Positions 1 to 7,300 of a stretch of 64,000 bases of DNA are shown piece after piece (positions within the stretch are counted from its first letter, which is position 1; each line of letters starts with the position of its first letter). A program made the translations under genes and the position numbers. The DNA is taken from positions 1-64,000 of the forward strand of contig CAJFHC010000003.1 of NCBI GenBank assembly GCA_904378045.1. Direction: 5' to 3'. The stretch is from Candidatus Metalachnospira gallinarum (GTDB lineage Bacteria; Bacillota; Clostridia; Lachnospirales; Anaerotignaceae). Under the pieces are notes generated by a model. That model did not search any database. It had not been told where the DNA came from and saw only the letters and a list, made by a program, of their open reading frames with translations.

Positions 1-240
1 GGAAGGTCTTGCCCAAAGTCTTGTTACATCGGGTACAACGATACATACGGACTGTCCGGGTTTAACTATTTCCTCAAGTTTGGGGCTTCCGATGGGATTT
101 TCGATAGCCTCTCTTATTATCTGTTCCTCTGTCTGTGTTGATTTTTCAAGCTCCGCAGGCTCAATGACTCTGAGAACGTCCTCCTCAGGATAGTCAAAAT
201 CTACCGTGCCTGTGCCGTACTTAAAAGTGTACTTTGCCAT
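1..240 (-). CDS. LarA-like lactate racemase paralog (3' part outside window)
   Basis: Partial gene: only the first 80 codons are inside the window, and the rest runs off the left edge. The visible N-terminus (MAKYTFKYGTGTVDF) aligns residue for residue with the complete LarA-like protein encoded just upstream at 513-1814, with more than half of the residues identical, including the blocks EAIENPIG, PKLEE and VPD.TR. It is therefore a second member of the nickel-pincer-nucleotide lactate racemase family. The start ATG at 240 follows a good ribosome binding site (GGAGGATC about 8 bases upstream). It lies 272 bases downstream of its paralog on the same strand, so the pair looks like a tandem duplication. 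The catalytic part is not visible, so activity and substrate cannot be judged. Confidence 0.85.
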   Translation of the reverse strand, partial: MAKYTFKYGTGTVDFDYPEEDVLRVIEPAELEKSTQTEEQIIREAIENPIGSPKLEEIVKPGQSVCIVVPDVTRLWARPS

Positions 241-512
241 TAAATATGATCCTCCTTTATATTTTATATTGATAATTTACATAATAATATATAAATAATA
301 TTAACGCCTGTCATTCTATAATACAGTCTGCCATTTGGTTTGTCAACAAACTATATTTTCTTCATCCCTCTCAACGCCTTGTTTTATAGCTTATTTACAT
401 ATCACAGGCTTTTATGCTCCTTATTTTTATATAAACAGGCTATATTTATATGGCCGGCGCACGAACCGCTTGAAAAACAGACACTCCTATCCCATCGGAG
501 TTTTCCGCGTCG

Positions 513-1814
513 TCAATGCTTGACTGAAGCGCAGGTGTTTGCGGCATAAGGCATGATATATGTCTTGGGATGCTCATTGCCTGAAAGCTTCTTGGCAAGG
601 GCAATGGCCTCATCCACATCCTTTGCCGTATGTATCTTGGTCTTCTTGAAAAGCGAAGCATCAAGGGATGAAACAAGTATAACATGGAAATCCTCGGCAT
701 ACTGCGTGAGGAAGTAAGCCACGTTAAGTCCTATCGTGTAATTTGCTCTTGTGTATACCTCGCGGTCATAGGCGTTGTCAAAGTCGTGGAGCATTCTGTC
801 CGTATCGGAACTTCCTACTCCCTCACGGCACTCCGAAACAACGATCATTACCGCGTTGGGATCCTTTTTAAGGACTCCCACGGAGTTGTTCATAGGTTTT
901 GCGGCCGTCTGGTAAAGGTTGATATCCTTGGGATATCCCATACCGCAGGCGATTACCATATCTGCGGGCTCGTCAACAATGGCTCCGTCAAAGAGACGGC
1001 ATTTTTCAACGGCTGCCGCATGGCTTAAGTGCATATCTCCGGCATAGCAGAAGTTGATCTTCTTATCCGGTCCTATAACTCCTGTGATGTTGAAATCGAT
1101 TCCGACAAATCCCGCTGCCTGGAACATTTCTATACTTACGGGGTTATCCTCATATCTTCCGGGAGCGACAAGGGGATTCTGTCCGCTTCCTACTCCACCC
1201 TCGGCAAAATACTGGGAGTGGTTGTTCATTATGGTAGCCCTTCCGGCGATTCCGGGAAGAACGTATTTCCTTGAGCCTCCGAAGCCGGCGAGGAAGTGGA
1301 ATACCGTTGAGCCGACGATGATCTTTTTGTCATAGCCCATAACGGTCTTGTTTACCCATATTTCGTTTCCTCTGAATGATGTTCCGACATACATAAGGTT
1401 TTCGTCGCAGTTATGGTCAACTACCTTTACCCTGTCGTAAATGTCCTTTCCGACAATGAGCGCATGCTCCTCGGGAGTCTGGAACTTATGAGTTCCAACG
1501 GCTGAAACGATAAGCATATTCTCGTCCTTTACTCCGATCGCCTCAAGTTTGGGAACAAGCACGGAAAGTATCTCCGCGGGTCTGCCCCACTGTCTTGTCA
1601 TATCGGGAACAAGAATGCACACCGTATCCTCGGGTTTGATCATTTCCTCAAGTTTAGGCGTTCCGATGGGATTTTCAATAGCCTCTGTTATCTTTTCGAT
1701 CTCCGCGCCCTCGGGAACCTCGATATGAGCGGGCTCGATGACCTTAAGGATATCCTCATCGGGGAAGGAAAAATCCATGTGCCCATCACCGTATTTAAAA
1801 CTGAAATTTGCCAT
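513..1814 (-). CDS. larA: Nickel-dependent lactate racemase family protein (LarA-like)
   Basis: A 433-aa protein of the LarA/DUF2088 family. LarA interconverts D- and L-lactate (relatives act on other 2-hydroxy acids) with a covalently bound nickel-pincer nucleotide. The key residues are all present close to their positions in characterised LarA: H109 (VGTHKF), H173 (VFHF), K183 (SRKYVLPG, the lysine that carries the cofactor) and H199 (NNH). The start is supported by GAGGAGG upstream of the ATG. The cofactor-making genes larB, larC and larE are not in the window. A paralog follows downstream at the window edge. The protein is assigned to the family with confidence; lactate as the actual substrate is an inference, because many LarA homologs use other hydroxy acids. 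Confidence 0.9.
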   Translation of the reverse strand: MANFSFKYGDGHMDFSFPDEDILKVIEPAHIEVPEGAEIEKITEAIENPIGTPKLEEMIKPEDTVCILVPDMTRQWGRPAEILSVLVPKLEAIGVKDENMLIVSAVGTHKFQTPEEHALIVGKDIYDRVKVVDHNCDENLMYVGTSFRGNEIWVNKTVMGYDKKIIVGSTVFHFLAGFGGSRKYVLPGIAGRATIMNNHSQYFAEGGVGSGQNPLVAPGRYEDNPVSIEMFQAAGFVGIDFNITGVIGPDKKINFCYAGDMHLSHAAAVEKCRLFDGAIVDEPADMVIACGMGYPKDINLYQTAAKPMNNSVGVLKKDPNAVMIVVSECREGVGSSDTDRMLHDFDNAYDREVYTRANYTIGLNVAYFLTQYAEDFHVILVSSLDASLFKKTKIHTAKDVDEAIALAKKLSGNEHPKTYIMPYAANTCASVKH

Positions 1815-1999
1815 AAAAAAACTAACCTCCTCGTTTAAAGTCGTATTTTACAATTAATCCCCATAGATTTTCATCTAATAACCCAATGTCATAATAGCAT
1901 TTTTATATAAAAAATGCAATATATCAGGATTAATATTATACAACTTTTTTCAAAACGCGAAGATTAGCGCTGTTTATAGCTTATGTTGTCCGACAACAA

Positions 2000-2521
2000 T
2001 TATCTTTCCTCACTTTTTCTGTGCACAAATCCGGCAGAGATCATTCCAAGGGCAGCCCCGGCAATCACGTCAAACGGATAATGGACAAGAAGGTATACTC
2101 TGGAGAAGCCCATAACCGCCGCGCAAAGAAGCAGTCCGCGGCCTTTTTTCTTGTCTGACAAATAGAGGCTGTAGGCCGCCGCGAAAGCCGCCGCCGTATG
2201 CCCCGACGGGAAAGAATAATCCTTCGGTTTGTCTATGGAAATGACCATTCCGTGGGCGTCGTTGGGCCTTACCCTTTTGACGGAAGGCTTGATTATGAGG
2301 TTGCATACCGAAGCCTCAACTCCGAGGGAAAAAATCATCAAAAGTCCGGCTCTCCTTTTTTCTCCGCCCATGGCTATGAGAGCGAAGGCGACTGCGAACC
2401 ATATTATGCCGTAGTTTCCCGCGGACGATATTTTCCTCATCACCCTGTCCAGAAACTCGCTGCGCATATTGTCGTTGATGAATCTAATAGTTTTGTCGTC
2501 AATATTGAATATAAATTCCAT
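2000..2521 (-). CDS. PAP2 family membrane phosphatase
   Basis: A 173-aa integral membrane protein with the three-part acid phosphatase signature of the PAP2 superfamily: KPSVKRVRP (K-x6-RP), PSGHTAAAF (SGH) and SRVYLLVHYPFDV (SR-x5-H-x3-D). These hold the histidine nucleophile and phosphate-binding residues. Several hydrophobic segments lie between them. Family members dephosphorylate lipid phosphates such as undecaprenyl pyrophosphate or phosphatidylglycerol phosphate. The single-domain, short form fits an undecaprenyl-diphosphatase-like role, but the substrate cannot be told from sequence. The start ATG follows GGAGGGAGGAG. It ends 478 bases before the LarA-like gene start and lies 61 bases downstream of the DUF3842 gene. 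Confidence 0.88.
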   Translation of the reverse strand: MEFIFNIDDKTIRFINDNMRSEFLDRVMRKISSAGNYGIIWFAVAFALIAMGGEKRRAGLLMIFSLGVEASVCNLIIKPSVKRVRPNDAHGMVISIDKPKDYSFPSGHTAAAFAAAYSLYLSDKKKGRGLLLCAAVMGFSRVYLLVHYPFDVIAGAALGMISAGFVHRKSEER

Positions 2522-2582
2522 AACCTTCTCCTCCCTCCATGTAACCTCCGTATAAAGGCGGCTTTAAGCCGTTATATTTTTC

Positions 2583-3029
2583 TTAACGGCACACTTCGTC
2601 GCTTCCCGCTCCCGTGCTGCTGTCGATTATTTTAGCCACCTGCCTTACGGCGTCGTCTATTATTGCCGGAAGGGAATCCGCAGACACGCCTGCGACTCTC
2701 AGTCCGCATTTGTTCAGCGGTATGAGCACCTTTATCGCCGGGCTTTCGCTTATGGCGTTGGCCATTGCCGGAGTAAGCTCCCCAAACATGGAATTGGCCG
2801 CTACTATTCCGATGCTTCCTACTATTATATCCGCCCTTTTAGAGTTGAAAATGACGGCGTTCTCTCCCGTGGCGATATTTTTCGCTCCGGCCTTCATCAT
2901 TCCCATCGTCGCCATGGCGTTTATGCCGACGGCCATTATCTCGTGTCCTTCGTCTATGCCGGCCCTAAGCTTCTCTATTATGACTCTTCCTATTCCGCCG
3001 CCCTGGCCGTCCACTACCATAATTACCAT
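2583..3029 (-). CDS. DUF3842 family protein
   Basis: A small protein of about 148 aa that begins MVIMVVDGQGGGIGRVIIEKL, the glycine-rich N-terminal hallmark of DUF3842, a family of unknown function common in Clostridia. The pattern resembles a nucleotide-binding Rossmann turn (DGQGGGIG), but no enzymatic role is established. The open frame extends further upstream through a terminator hairpin, so I placed the start at the ATG at 3029, which has GGAGG ten bases before it; ATG 3020 is a near alternative. It lies directly downstream of the tRNA operon terminator. Later stretches are rich in small hydrophobic residues but do not look like membrane helices. Confidence 0.8.
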   Translation of the reverse strand: MVIMVVDGQGGGIGRVIIEKLRAGIDEGHEIMAVGINAMATMGMMKAGAKNIATGENAVIFNSKRADIIVGSIGIVAANSMFGELTPAMANAISESPAIKVLIPLNKCGLRVAGVSADSLPAIIDDAVRQVAKIIDSSTGAGSDEVCR

Positions 3030-3052
3030 ATAAAACAGTCCTCCAATCCAAA

Positions 3053-3087
3053 AAATAAAAAAAACGGAAGCCGAATTACAGCTTCCG
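3053..3087 (-). terminator. Intrinsic terminator of the tRNA Met-Glu-Val operon
   Basis: On the minus strand the perfect stem CGGAAGC/GCTTCCG (3065-3071 with 3081-3087, 9-base loop) is followed by a long run of T residues. It sits right after tRNA-Val and before the DUF3842 gene. Confidence 0.85.
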
Positions 3088-3129
3088 ATGTTTTCAAACA
3101 AACTCCGAGAGTTTCGCGCAAAACAAAAA

Positions 3130-3202
3130 TGGGAGTTATAGGGCTCGAACCTATGACCCTCTGCTTGTAAGGCAGATGCTCTCCCAGCTGAGCTAAACTC
3201 CC
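3130..3202 (-). tRNA. tRNA-Val (anticodon TAC)
   Basis: A 73-base cloverleaf on the minus strand. Acceptor GGGAGTT pairs with AACTCCC, the discriminator is A, the D arm reads AGCTCAGCTGGGAGAGC, the anticodon loop CTTACAA gives TAC, and the T arm is GGTTCGAGCC. CCA is not encoded. It is the last gene of a three-tRNA operon. Confidence 0.97.
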
Positions 3203-3230
3203 ACTTTTATAAAAAGAATATTAAGAAAAA

Positions 3231-3302
3231 TGACCGGTAAGGGAATCGAACCCTTGTTTCAGCCGTGAGAGGGCCGCGTCTTGACCGCTTGACCAACCGG
3301 CC
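3231..3302 (-). tRNA. tRNA-Glu (anticodon CTC)
   Basis: A 72-base cloverleaf on the minus strand. The acceptor GGCCGGT pairs with ACCGGTC (one G-U pair), the anticodon loop CTCTCAC gives CTC, and the T loop is GGTTCGATTCC. CCA is not encoded. It is the middle gene of the operon. Confidence 0.96.
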
Positions 3303-3310
3303 AGGATCGA

Positions 3311-3384
3311 TAGCGGAGGGGGGATTTGAACCCTCGACACCACGGGTATGAACCGTGTGCTCTAGCCAACTGAGCTACTCCGCC
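3311..3384 (-). tRNA. tRNA-Met (anticodon CAT)
   Basis: A 74-base cloverleaf on the minus strand with anticodon loop TTCATAC (CAT). It is the first gene of the operon, directly behind a consensus promoter. It lacks the GGG/CCC anticodon-stem pairs of initiator tRNA, so it is most likely the elongator tRNA-Met; tRNA-Ile2 is an alternative because a CAT anticodon can be lysidinylated. As written, the first acceptor pair is G-U and the T stem has one A-C mismatch. Confidence 0.9.
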
Positions 3385-3403
3385 GAATCACTGAACAAGC
3401 ATT

Positions 3404-3432
3404 ATTATACATGCTCCATCGCCATTTGTCAA
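3404..3432 (-). promoter_or_regulatory. Consensus sigma-A promoter of the tRNA operon
   Basis: On the minus strand TTGACA (3427-3432), a 17-base spacer and TATAAT (3404-3409), a perfect match to consensus, lie about 20 bases before tRNA-Met. Confidence 0.9.
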
Positions 3433-3467
3433 CAACTTTTTTAACTTTATTTTTACTTTTTTTAAAA

Positions 3468-3779
3468 TTAATTATTGTCGACTTTAAAAACGATCTCATC
3501 CGGCATTACGAGCCCCAGCTGCTCCCTCGCTATTTTCTCTATATATTCATCCGTACTGTAGTACTCCATCTGGTTGCTGTATTCTTCTTTTTTCTGTTTT
3601 TCTTCTTCTATCTGCTTTTCGAGATCCTCCACCTGTCCTCTCAGAAGGACGTATGTATTGAGCTGTATGGCCACGTTTACAACGACGCAGACGCTGAGCG
3701 CCAGAAGTATGACGGCCACGAATCTGGAGGTACCCGATCTTTTTGTCTTTTCCTTTTTGACCTTTTTCCGATCCGGCAT
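3468..3779 (-). CDS. divIC: Septum formation initiator DivIC/FtsB-like
   Basis: A 103-aa bitopic protein. A basic cytoplasmic N-terminus (residues 1-18) is followed by one membrane helix (about 20-42) and an extracytoplasmic coiled coil rich in Glu and Lys (about 45-75), then the conserved tail around EYIEKIAREQLGLVMPDE, which is diagnostic for the DivIC/FtsB family. The protein joins the divisome with FtsL and DivIB/FtsQ at the division septum. It lies 10 bases downstream of yabQ, as in Bacillus subtilis, where yabO-yabP-yabQ-divIC form one block, and this synteny supports the call. Confidence 0.92.
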   Translation of the reverse strand: MPDRKKVKKEKTKRSGTSRFVAVILLALSVCVVVNVAIQLNTYVLLRGQVEDLEKQIEEEKQKKEEYSNQMEYYSTDEYIEKIAREQLGLVMPDEIVFKVDNN

Positions 3780-3789
3780 TTTTAAAACC

Positions 3790-4305
3790 TCATTTTTTCC
3801 TCCGCTCTTTTAAGCGGAGCTGATCCTTTAGTCCTGTTACTTTAATTTTTGCATAAACGCCGCTCAAATGCAACACTTTTTTTGAACAAACCTTCGCCGA
3901 GCCTATTATTTTTATGATCGGAGGCGACAGGAGAAGCCATAAAAGCCTTAACGGCGTCAGCATTATTTCCGTCAGGAGAAAAACCGCCGCCTTAATGAGC
4001 CCCAGCGCAGTCCGCAGGGCTTTTTTGACAAATCCGCCCAGAGTAAGGCCGTAGAGGAACATACCGAAGAAAAAGGCAAATATGTCAAAAAGCCTTATCT
4101 CCGCCCTGTTCCTTTCCAAAAGAAAAAGGAAAAAAAGTATGACGACCGCCGCCCAGTAAATTATATCTCCGGCGCAGACGGCCGCTCTCGAATGAGGGAA
4201 GCACTCCCTCACCGCCTCTATTATATCATAGAGCACGCCTGCGGCGCATCCCGCTAAAAAAACCGATAAAAACAGCTCCGCCTGCTCGCCGATGGAAAGT
4301 ATCAA
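3790..4305 (-). CDS. yabQ: Spore cortex biosynthesis protein YabQ
   Basis: A 171-aa membrane protein with the YabQ pattern: an N-terminal segment ELFLSVFLAGCAAGVLYDI with the conserved Y-D pair, four to five hydrophobic helices in the first 130 residues, and a basic C-terminal tail. YabQ is needed for spore cortex formation in B. subtilis and sits in the forespore or mother-cell membranes. It lies 17 bases after yabP and 10 bases before divIC, the standard order. Its presence is one of several signs that this organism forms endospores. Confidence 0.9.
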   Translation of the reverse strand: MILSIGEQAELFLSVFLAGCAAGVLYDIIEAVRECFPHSRAAVCAGDIIYWAAVVILFFLFLLERNRAEIRLFDIFAFFFGMFLYGLTLGGFVKKALRTALGLIKAAVFLLTEIMLTPLRLLWLLLSPPIIKIIGSAKVCSKKVLHLSGVYAKIKVTGLKDQLRLKERRKK

Positions 4306-4322
4306 AGTGTCACGCCTCCCGC

Positions 4323-4610
4323 CTATTTGAATATCCTGCCGAACAGGAATCCTCCTCCCGGCTGTCTCTCCCCGCCGCCGTAATCCGCCGCGTCTATGGA
4401 GCCTTCTATCCTGAGCAGCCCCTCGTCAAGATCCAGCCTGCTTATGTGCAGTCCTTCTCCCCTGACGGTGAGCGTTCCCAGATCGGTCTCCGCGGTGACG
4501 CTTTCCTCGTCAAAGGACAAAACATCCGTCACTCCGGTGATGGTGAGCCTGCTCCTTTCCTCAAGTAAGATCCTGTGTCCCGGCACGGGGCCGGAAGTGC
4601 CGTTGGCCAT
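4323..4610 (-). CDS. yabP: Sporulation protein YabP
   Basis: A 95-aa soluble protein of the YabP/YqfC family. The diagnostic stretch is HRILLEERSRLTITGVTDVLSFDEESV, with the GV.DV.SFD motif, followed by a beta-rich region (TDLGTLTVRGEGLHISRLDLD). Family members are made in the mother cell during sporulation and are linked to coat or cortex assembly. The ATG at 4610 is preceded by GGAGGG. It lies between rqcP and yabQ on the same strand, with a 124-base gap after rqcP, which may hold its own sporulation promoter. Confidence 0.92.
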   Translation of the reverse strand: MANGTSGPVPGHRILLEERSRLTITGVTDVLSFDEESVTAETDLGTLTVRGEGLHISRLDLDEGLLRIEGSIDAADYGGGERQPGGGFLFGRIFK

Positions 4611-4734
4611 AAATCGTCCCTCCGTCCTTAAGACTGTTCAAAGTCCAGAAATGTTTTAATAAATAAAATAAAAAAGAGCCTATAATAATATATAGACTCA
4701 AAGCAATTTGTATTACCGTTTATGTCCGTCCGTA

Positions 4735-4977
4735 TTACTGGACGCTTCTGTACATGGCGGCGGCCGCTTCCTTCTTCTGTGTCTCGCTTATGTCGAGCAC
4801 CTCGACTTTGGTGGAGCCGGAGCCGAATTTTATTTCTATTATGTCCCCGACCTTTACCTCCGAGCCGGCCTTAGCCACTTTTCCGTTTATGGTGACCCTT
4901 CCGGCATCGCAGGCTTCGTTGGCCACCGTTCTTCTTTTTATTATCCTTGAAACCTTGAGATATTTGTCAAGTCTCAT
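4735..4977 (-). CDS. rqcP: RqcP (YabO), S4-domain ribosome quality control factor
   Basis: An 80-aa protein made of one S4 RNA-binding domain ([19 protein letters not shown]...[11 protein letters not shown]). RqcP, formerly YabO, works with RqcH in C-terminal alanine tailing of stalled nascent chains on the 50S subunit. I chose ATG 4977 over the upstream GTG at 4986: the family begins MRLDK, and AGAGGTG is well spaced for the ATG but touches the GTG. It lies downstream of hup, separated by an intrinsic terminator, and upstream of yabP. Confidence 0.92.
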   Translation of the reverse strand: MRLDKYLKVSRIIKRRTVANEACDAGRVTINGKVAKAGSEVKVGDIIEIKFGSGSTKVEVLDISETQKKEAAAAMYRSVQ

Positions 4978-4989
4978 TTCCTTCACCTC

Positions 4990-5023
4990 TAAAAAAAGCC
5001 GCCCTGTTTGATAAAAGGACGGC
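4990..5023 (-). terminator. Intrinsic terminator after hup
   Basis: On the minus strand GCCGTCC pairs with GGGCGGC (5017-5023 with 4998-5004, one G-U pair) and is followed by seven T residues. It lies between hup and rqcP and allows strong hup expression without full read-through. Confidence 0.88.
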
Positions 5024-5055
5024 CTTGGTCTGATGCTAAATCAAAATTCAAAAAA

Positions 5056-5331
5056 TCAAGCGTTGATAGCGTCTTTTAATGCTTTTCCGGCTTTGAATCT
5101 GGGAGCCTTTGAAGCTGCGATGGGCATGGGAGCGCCTGTCTGGGGGTTACGTCCCTCACGAGCAGCTCTTTCAGCGACATCGAATGTTCCGAAGCCGACA
5201 AGCTGAACCTTACCGTTCTTTGTAAGTTCCTCTGTAACAACATCCTCAAACGCTTTTAAAGCCTTTTCTGCGTCCTTTTTGCTTAATTCAGCCTTCTCAG
5301 CCATTGCCGCAACTAACTCAGTCTTGTTCAT
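5056..5331 (-). CDS. hup: HU family DNA-binding protein
   Basis: A 91-aa histone-like protein. It has the HU fold signature: N-terminal helices (MNKTELVAAMAEKAELSKKDAEKAL), the central GFGTFDVAERAAREGRNPQTG motif with the DNA-bending proline (RNPQTG), and the basic C-terminal helix. HU dimers bind and bend DNA non-specifically and organise the nucleoid. It has its own terminator just downstream. Its place between mazG and rqcP is typical of Clostridia. Confidence 0.97.
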   Translation of the reverse strand: MNKTELVAAMAEKAELSKKDAEKALKAFEDVVTEELTKNGKVQLVGFGTFDVAERAAREGRNPQTGAPMPIAASKAPRFKAGKALKDAINA

Positions 5332-5442
5332 TTTTCGTCCTCCTCAATGTAACTAAAATTTATTTCATCTGCAGCCGATCGTACATCCGGTTTTAAAAGC
5401 CACACTACGGCCTTTCCCGACATAACCTTCAGTTGTATATTC

Positions 5443-6168
5443 TCATTCTTCAGCTGATGACTCAATATATTCAAATCTATTTATAAACTGTTCTGTGGCT
5501 TTTGTCAAGGAAAACTCGGCATTTAATTGCATTTTCCTTGAAATGTTCACCATTTTGAGCATCACCTCTCCAAATTTTTCCTCAAGTTCCTCCGCCGGCG
5601 CCCCCGGAAGGGCTTTTATCTCCTCCGCTAAAGCCTCCGCGTCCTCGTAGGCGGCGTCTTCTTTCGCCATATCCATACCGGCGTTTTCGGCCTTGAACAG
5701 CACTTTCTCGGCTCTCATAAGGGCGGGCAGCGTCTTTGGTATGGCCCTGAGGACTTCGGTCTGGGTGGAATAGCCTTTTTCAGCCTTTTTCCTGTCCTCC
5801 CATTTTCCAAGGAACGTCTCGCCGTTAAAGGCTCCATCCTGTTTGAAATCGTCGGCTCCCTCACCGCCGAATATATGCGGGTGCCTGCTTACCATTTTGC
5901 CGCTTATGCCGTTTATTACGTCATCTATATCAAAGTCACCGGCTTCTTTTGCCATTCTCGCCTGGAAAACGACCTGAAAAAGCAGATCCCCCAGCTCCTC
6001 GCAGAGTTCGGTCTTGTCCCCGTCGTTGATGGCCTGCACCACCTCGCAGGCTTCCTCTATGATGTAGCGTCTCATGCTTTCTGGAGTCTGTCGTCTGTCC
6101 CAGGGGCATCCTCCTCCCCCTCTCAGCGTGTCCGTTATTTTCAAAAGTCTCTCAAAGCTGTCGCTCAT
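5443..6168 (-). CDS. mazG: Nucleoside triphosphate pyrophosphohydrolase MazG
   Basis: A protein of about 241 aa with the tandem MazG layout. The N-terminal domain has CPWDRRQTPESMRRYIIEEACEVVQAI (EExxE metal ligands) and ELGDLLFQVVF (ExxD); a second, weaker MazG-like half follows after residue 120. It hydrolyses non-canonical or excess NTPs to NMP and pyrophosphate. I prefer ATG 6168 (AGAGGTGA just upstream) over the TTG at 6189. Unlike B. subtilis YabN, no tetrapyrrole methylase domain is fused. It heads the mazG-hup-rqcP-yabPQ-divIC block. Confidence 0.93.
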   Translation of the reverse strand: MSDSFERLLKITDTLRGGGGCPWDRRQTPESMRRYIIEEACEVVQAINDGDKTELCEELGDLLFQVVFQARMAKEAGDFDIDDVINGISGKMVSRHPHIFGGEGADDFKQDGAFNGETFLGKWEDRKKAEKGYSTQTEVLRAIPKTLPALMRAEKVLFKAENAGMDMAKEDAAYEDAEALAEEIKALPGAPAEELEEKFGEVMLKMVNISRKMQLNAEFSLTKATEQFINRFEYIESSAEE

Positions 6169-6338
6169 ACTATCACCTCTTTCTTTCAATATAATAGCAT
6201 ATAAAGCTCGGACAAAAAAGCCCCGTCAGCCTTTTCACCTCCATATTCCCAAAAGCATGCCCCCTGCCAAAATCATCCGAAGTTTGTCTCAAACGCTTAT
6301 TTTTCCTCAATTTAAGGCCTGTCTGATATAATTTTTAA

Positions 6339-6367
6339 TTGCCATACAAAATCTATTATAGTATAAT
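6339..6367 (+). promoter_or_regulatory. Predicted promoter of nfnAB
   Basis: TTGCCA (6339-6344), a 17-base spacer and TATAAT (6362-6367), about 65 bases before nfnA. A second weaker candidate (TTGACT near 6376) lies closer to the gene. Confidence 0.65.
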
Positions 6368-6432
6368 TACTTAAGTTGACTTGTTTATTAATAATTTCGA
6401 CTTTTATAAATTTGTGATAGGAAGGTTATGCC

Positions 6433-7287
6433 ATGTTTAAAATTTTAAGAAAAAAAGAACTTAATCCTTCAGTTACGTTGATGGATATTGAGGCTCCCCT
6501 TATCGCCAGAAAGGCCAAAGCGGGACAGTTTATTATCTTCCGTGTGGACGAGGAGGGCGAGCGTATCCCCCTGACCATCGCCGACACGAACAAGGATACC
6601 GGAGCCGTGACGATCATATTCCAGAAGGTCGGACTCTCCACGGAGCTTCTTGCCAAAAAGAACGAGGGAGATTATATTCTTGACTTTGTCGGCCCCTTGG
6701 GCGCTCCCACTGAGCTTGACGGTCTCAAGAGGGTAGCCGTTGTCGGAGGAGGCGTGGGCTGCGCCATCGCTTTTCCCCAGGCAAAGACGCTTTTCACGAC
6801 CGGCCGCGAGGTAGACGTTATAGCCGGATTCAGAAACAAGGATCTTATCATCCTTGAGGACGAGATGCGTGCCAACAGCACAAATTACTATATTATGACC
6901 GACGACGGCTCATACGGCGAAAAAGGCTTCGTAACGGACAAGCTCAAAGAGCTCATTGAGGCCGGAAACAAGTATGACGCCGTAATCGCTATCGGCCCCA
7001 TCCCCATGATGAAGTTCGTTTCACTTACCACAAAGCCCTACGGCATAAAGACCATCGTAAGCCTTAACCCCATCATGGTTGACGGCACGGGTATGTGCGG
7101 CGGATGCAGGGTCACCGTCGGCGGAAAGATCAAATTCGCCTGCGTTGACGGCCCCGACTTCGACGGACATCAAGTTGACTATGACGAGCTGATGAACAGA
7201 AACGCCGCCTATAAGGCTCAGGAACAGGAAACGGAAAAAACTCATATATGCAGAATGGAAGCTCTCGCGAACGAGCTTATAAAATAA
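6433..7287 (+). CDS. nfnA: NfnA: NAD-binding subunit of electron-bifurcating transhydrogenase
   Basis: A 284-aa ferredoxin-NADP reductase-like flavoprotein of the dihydroorotate dehydrogenase electron-transfer family. The FAD domain occupies roughly residues 1-95, and the NAD-binding part begins at VAVVGGGVGC (101-110). A C-terminal [2Fe-2S] site has D217 and C222, C225 and C237, the one-aspartate three-cysteine pattern of NfnA. With NfnB it couples NADH and reduced ferredoxin to NADP+ reduction in the cytosol. nfnB begins 13 bases after its stop codon, so the pair is one operon. Alternative names in databases (sulfide dehydrogenase subunit SudB, PyrK-like) refer to the same family; the neighbour gene decides in favour of NfnA. 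Confidence 0.9.
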   Translation: MFKILRKKELNPSVTLMDIEAPLIARKAKAGQFIIFRVDEEGERIPLTIADTNKDTGAVTIIFQKVGLSTELLAKKNEGDYILDFVGPLGAPTELDGLKRVAVVGGGVGCAIAFPQAKTLFTTGREVDVIAGFRNKDLIILEDEMRANSTNYYIMTDDGSYGEKGFVTDKLKELIEAGNKYDAVIAIGPIPMMKFVSLTTKPYGIKTIVSLNPIMVDGTGMCGGCRVTVGGKIKFACVDGPDFDGHQVDYDELMNRNAAYKAQEQETEKTHICRMEALANELIK

Positions 7288-7300
7288 GGAGGACTTGACA

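Noticed and set aside
335-700. Short frames in the gap and 3' end near the first larA gene
   Set aside because: No ribosome binding site, atypical composition, and partly inside the larA coding region.
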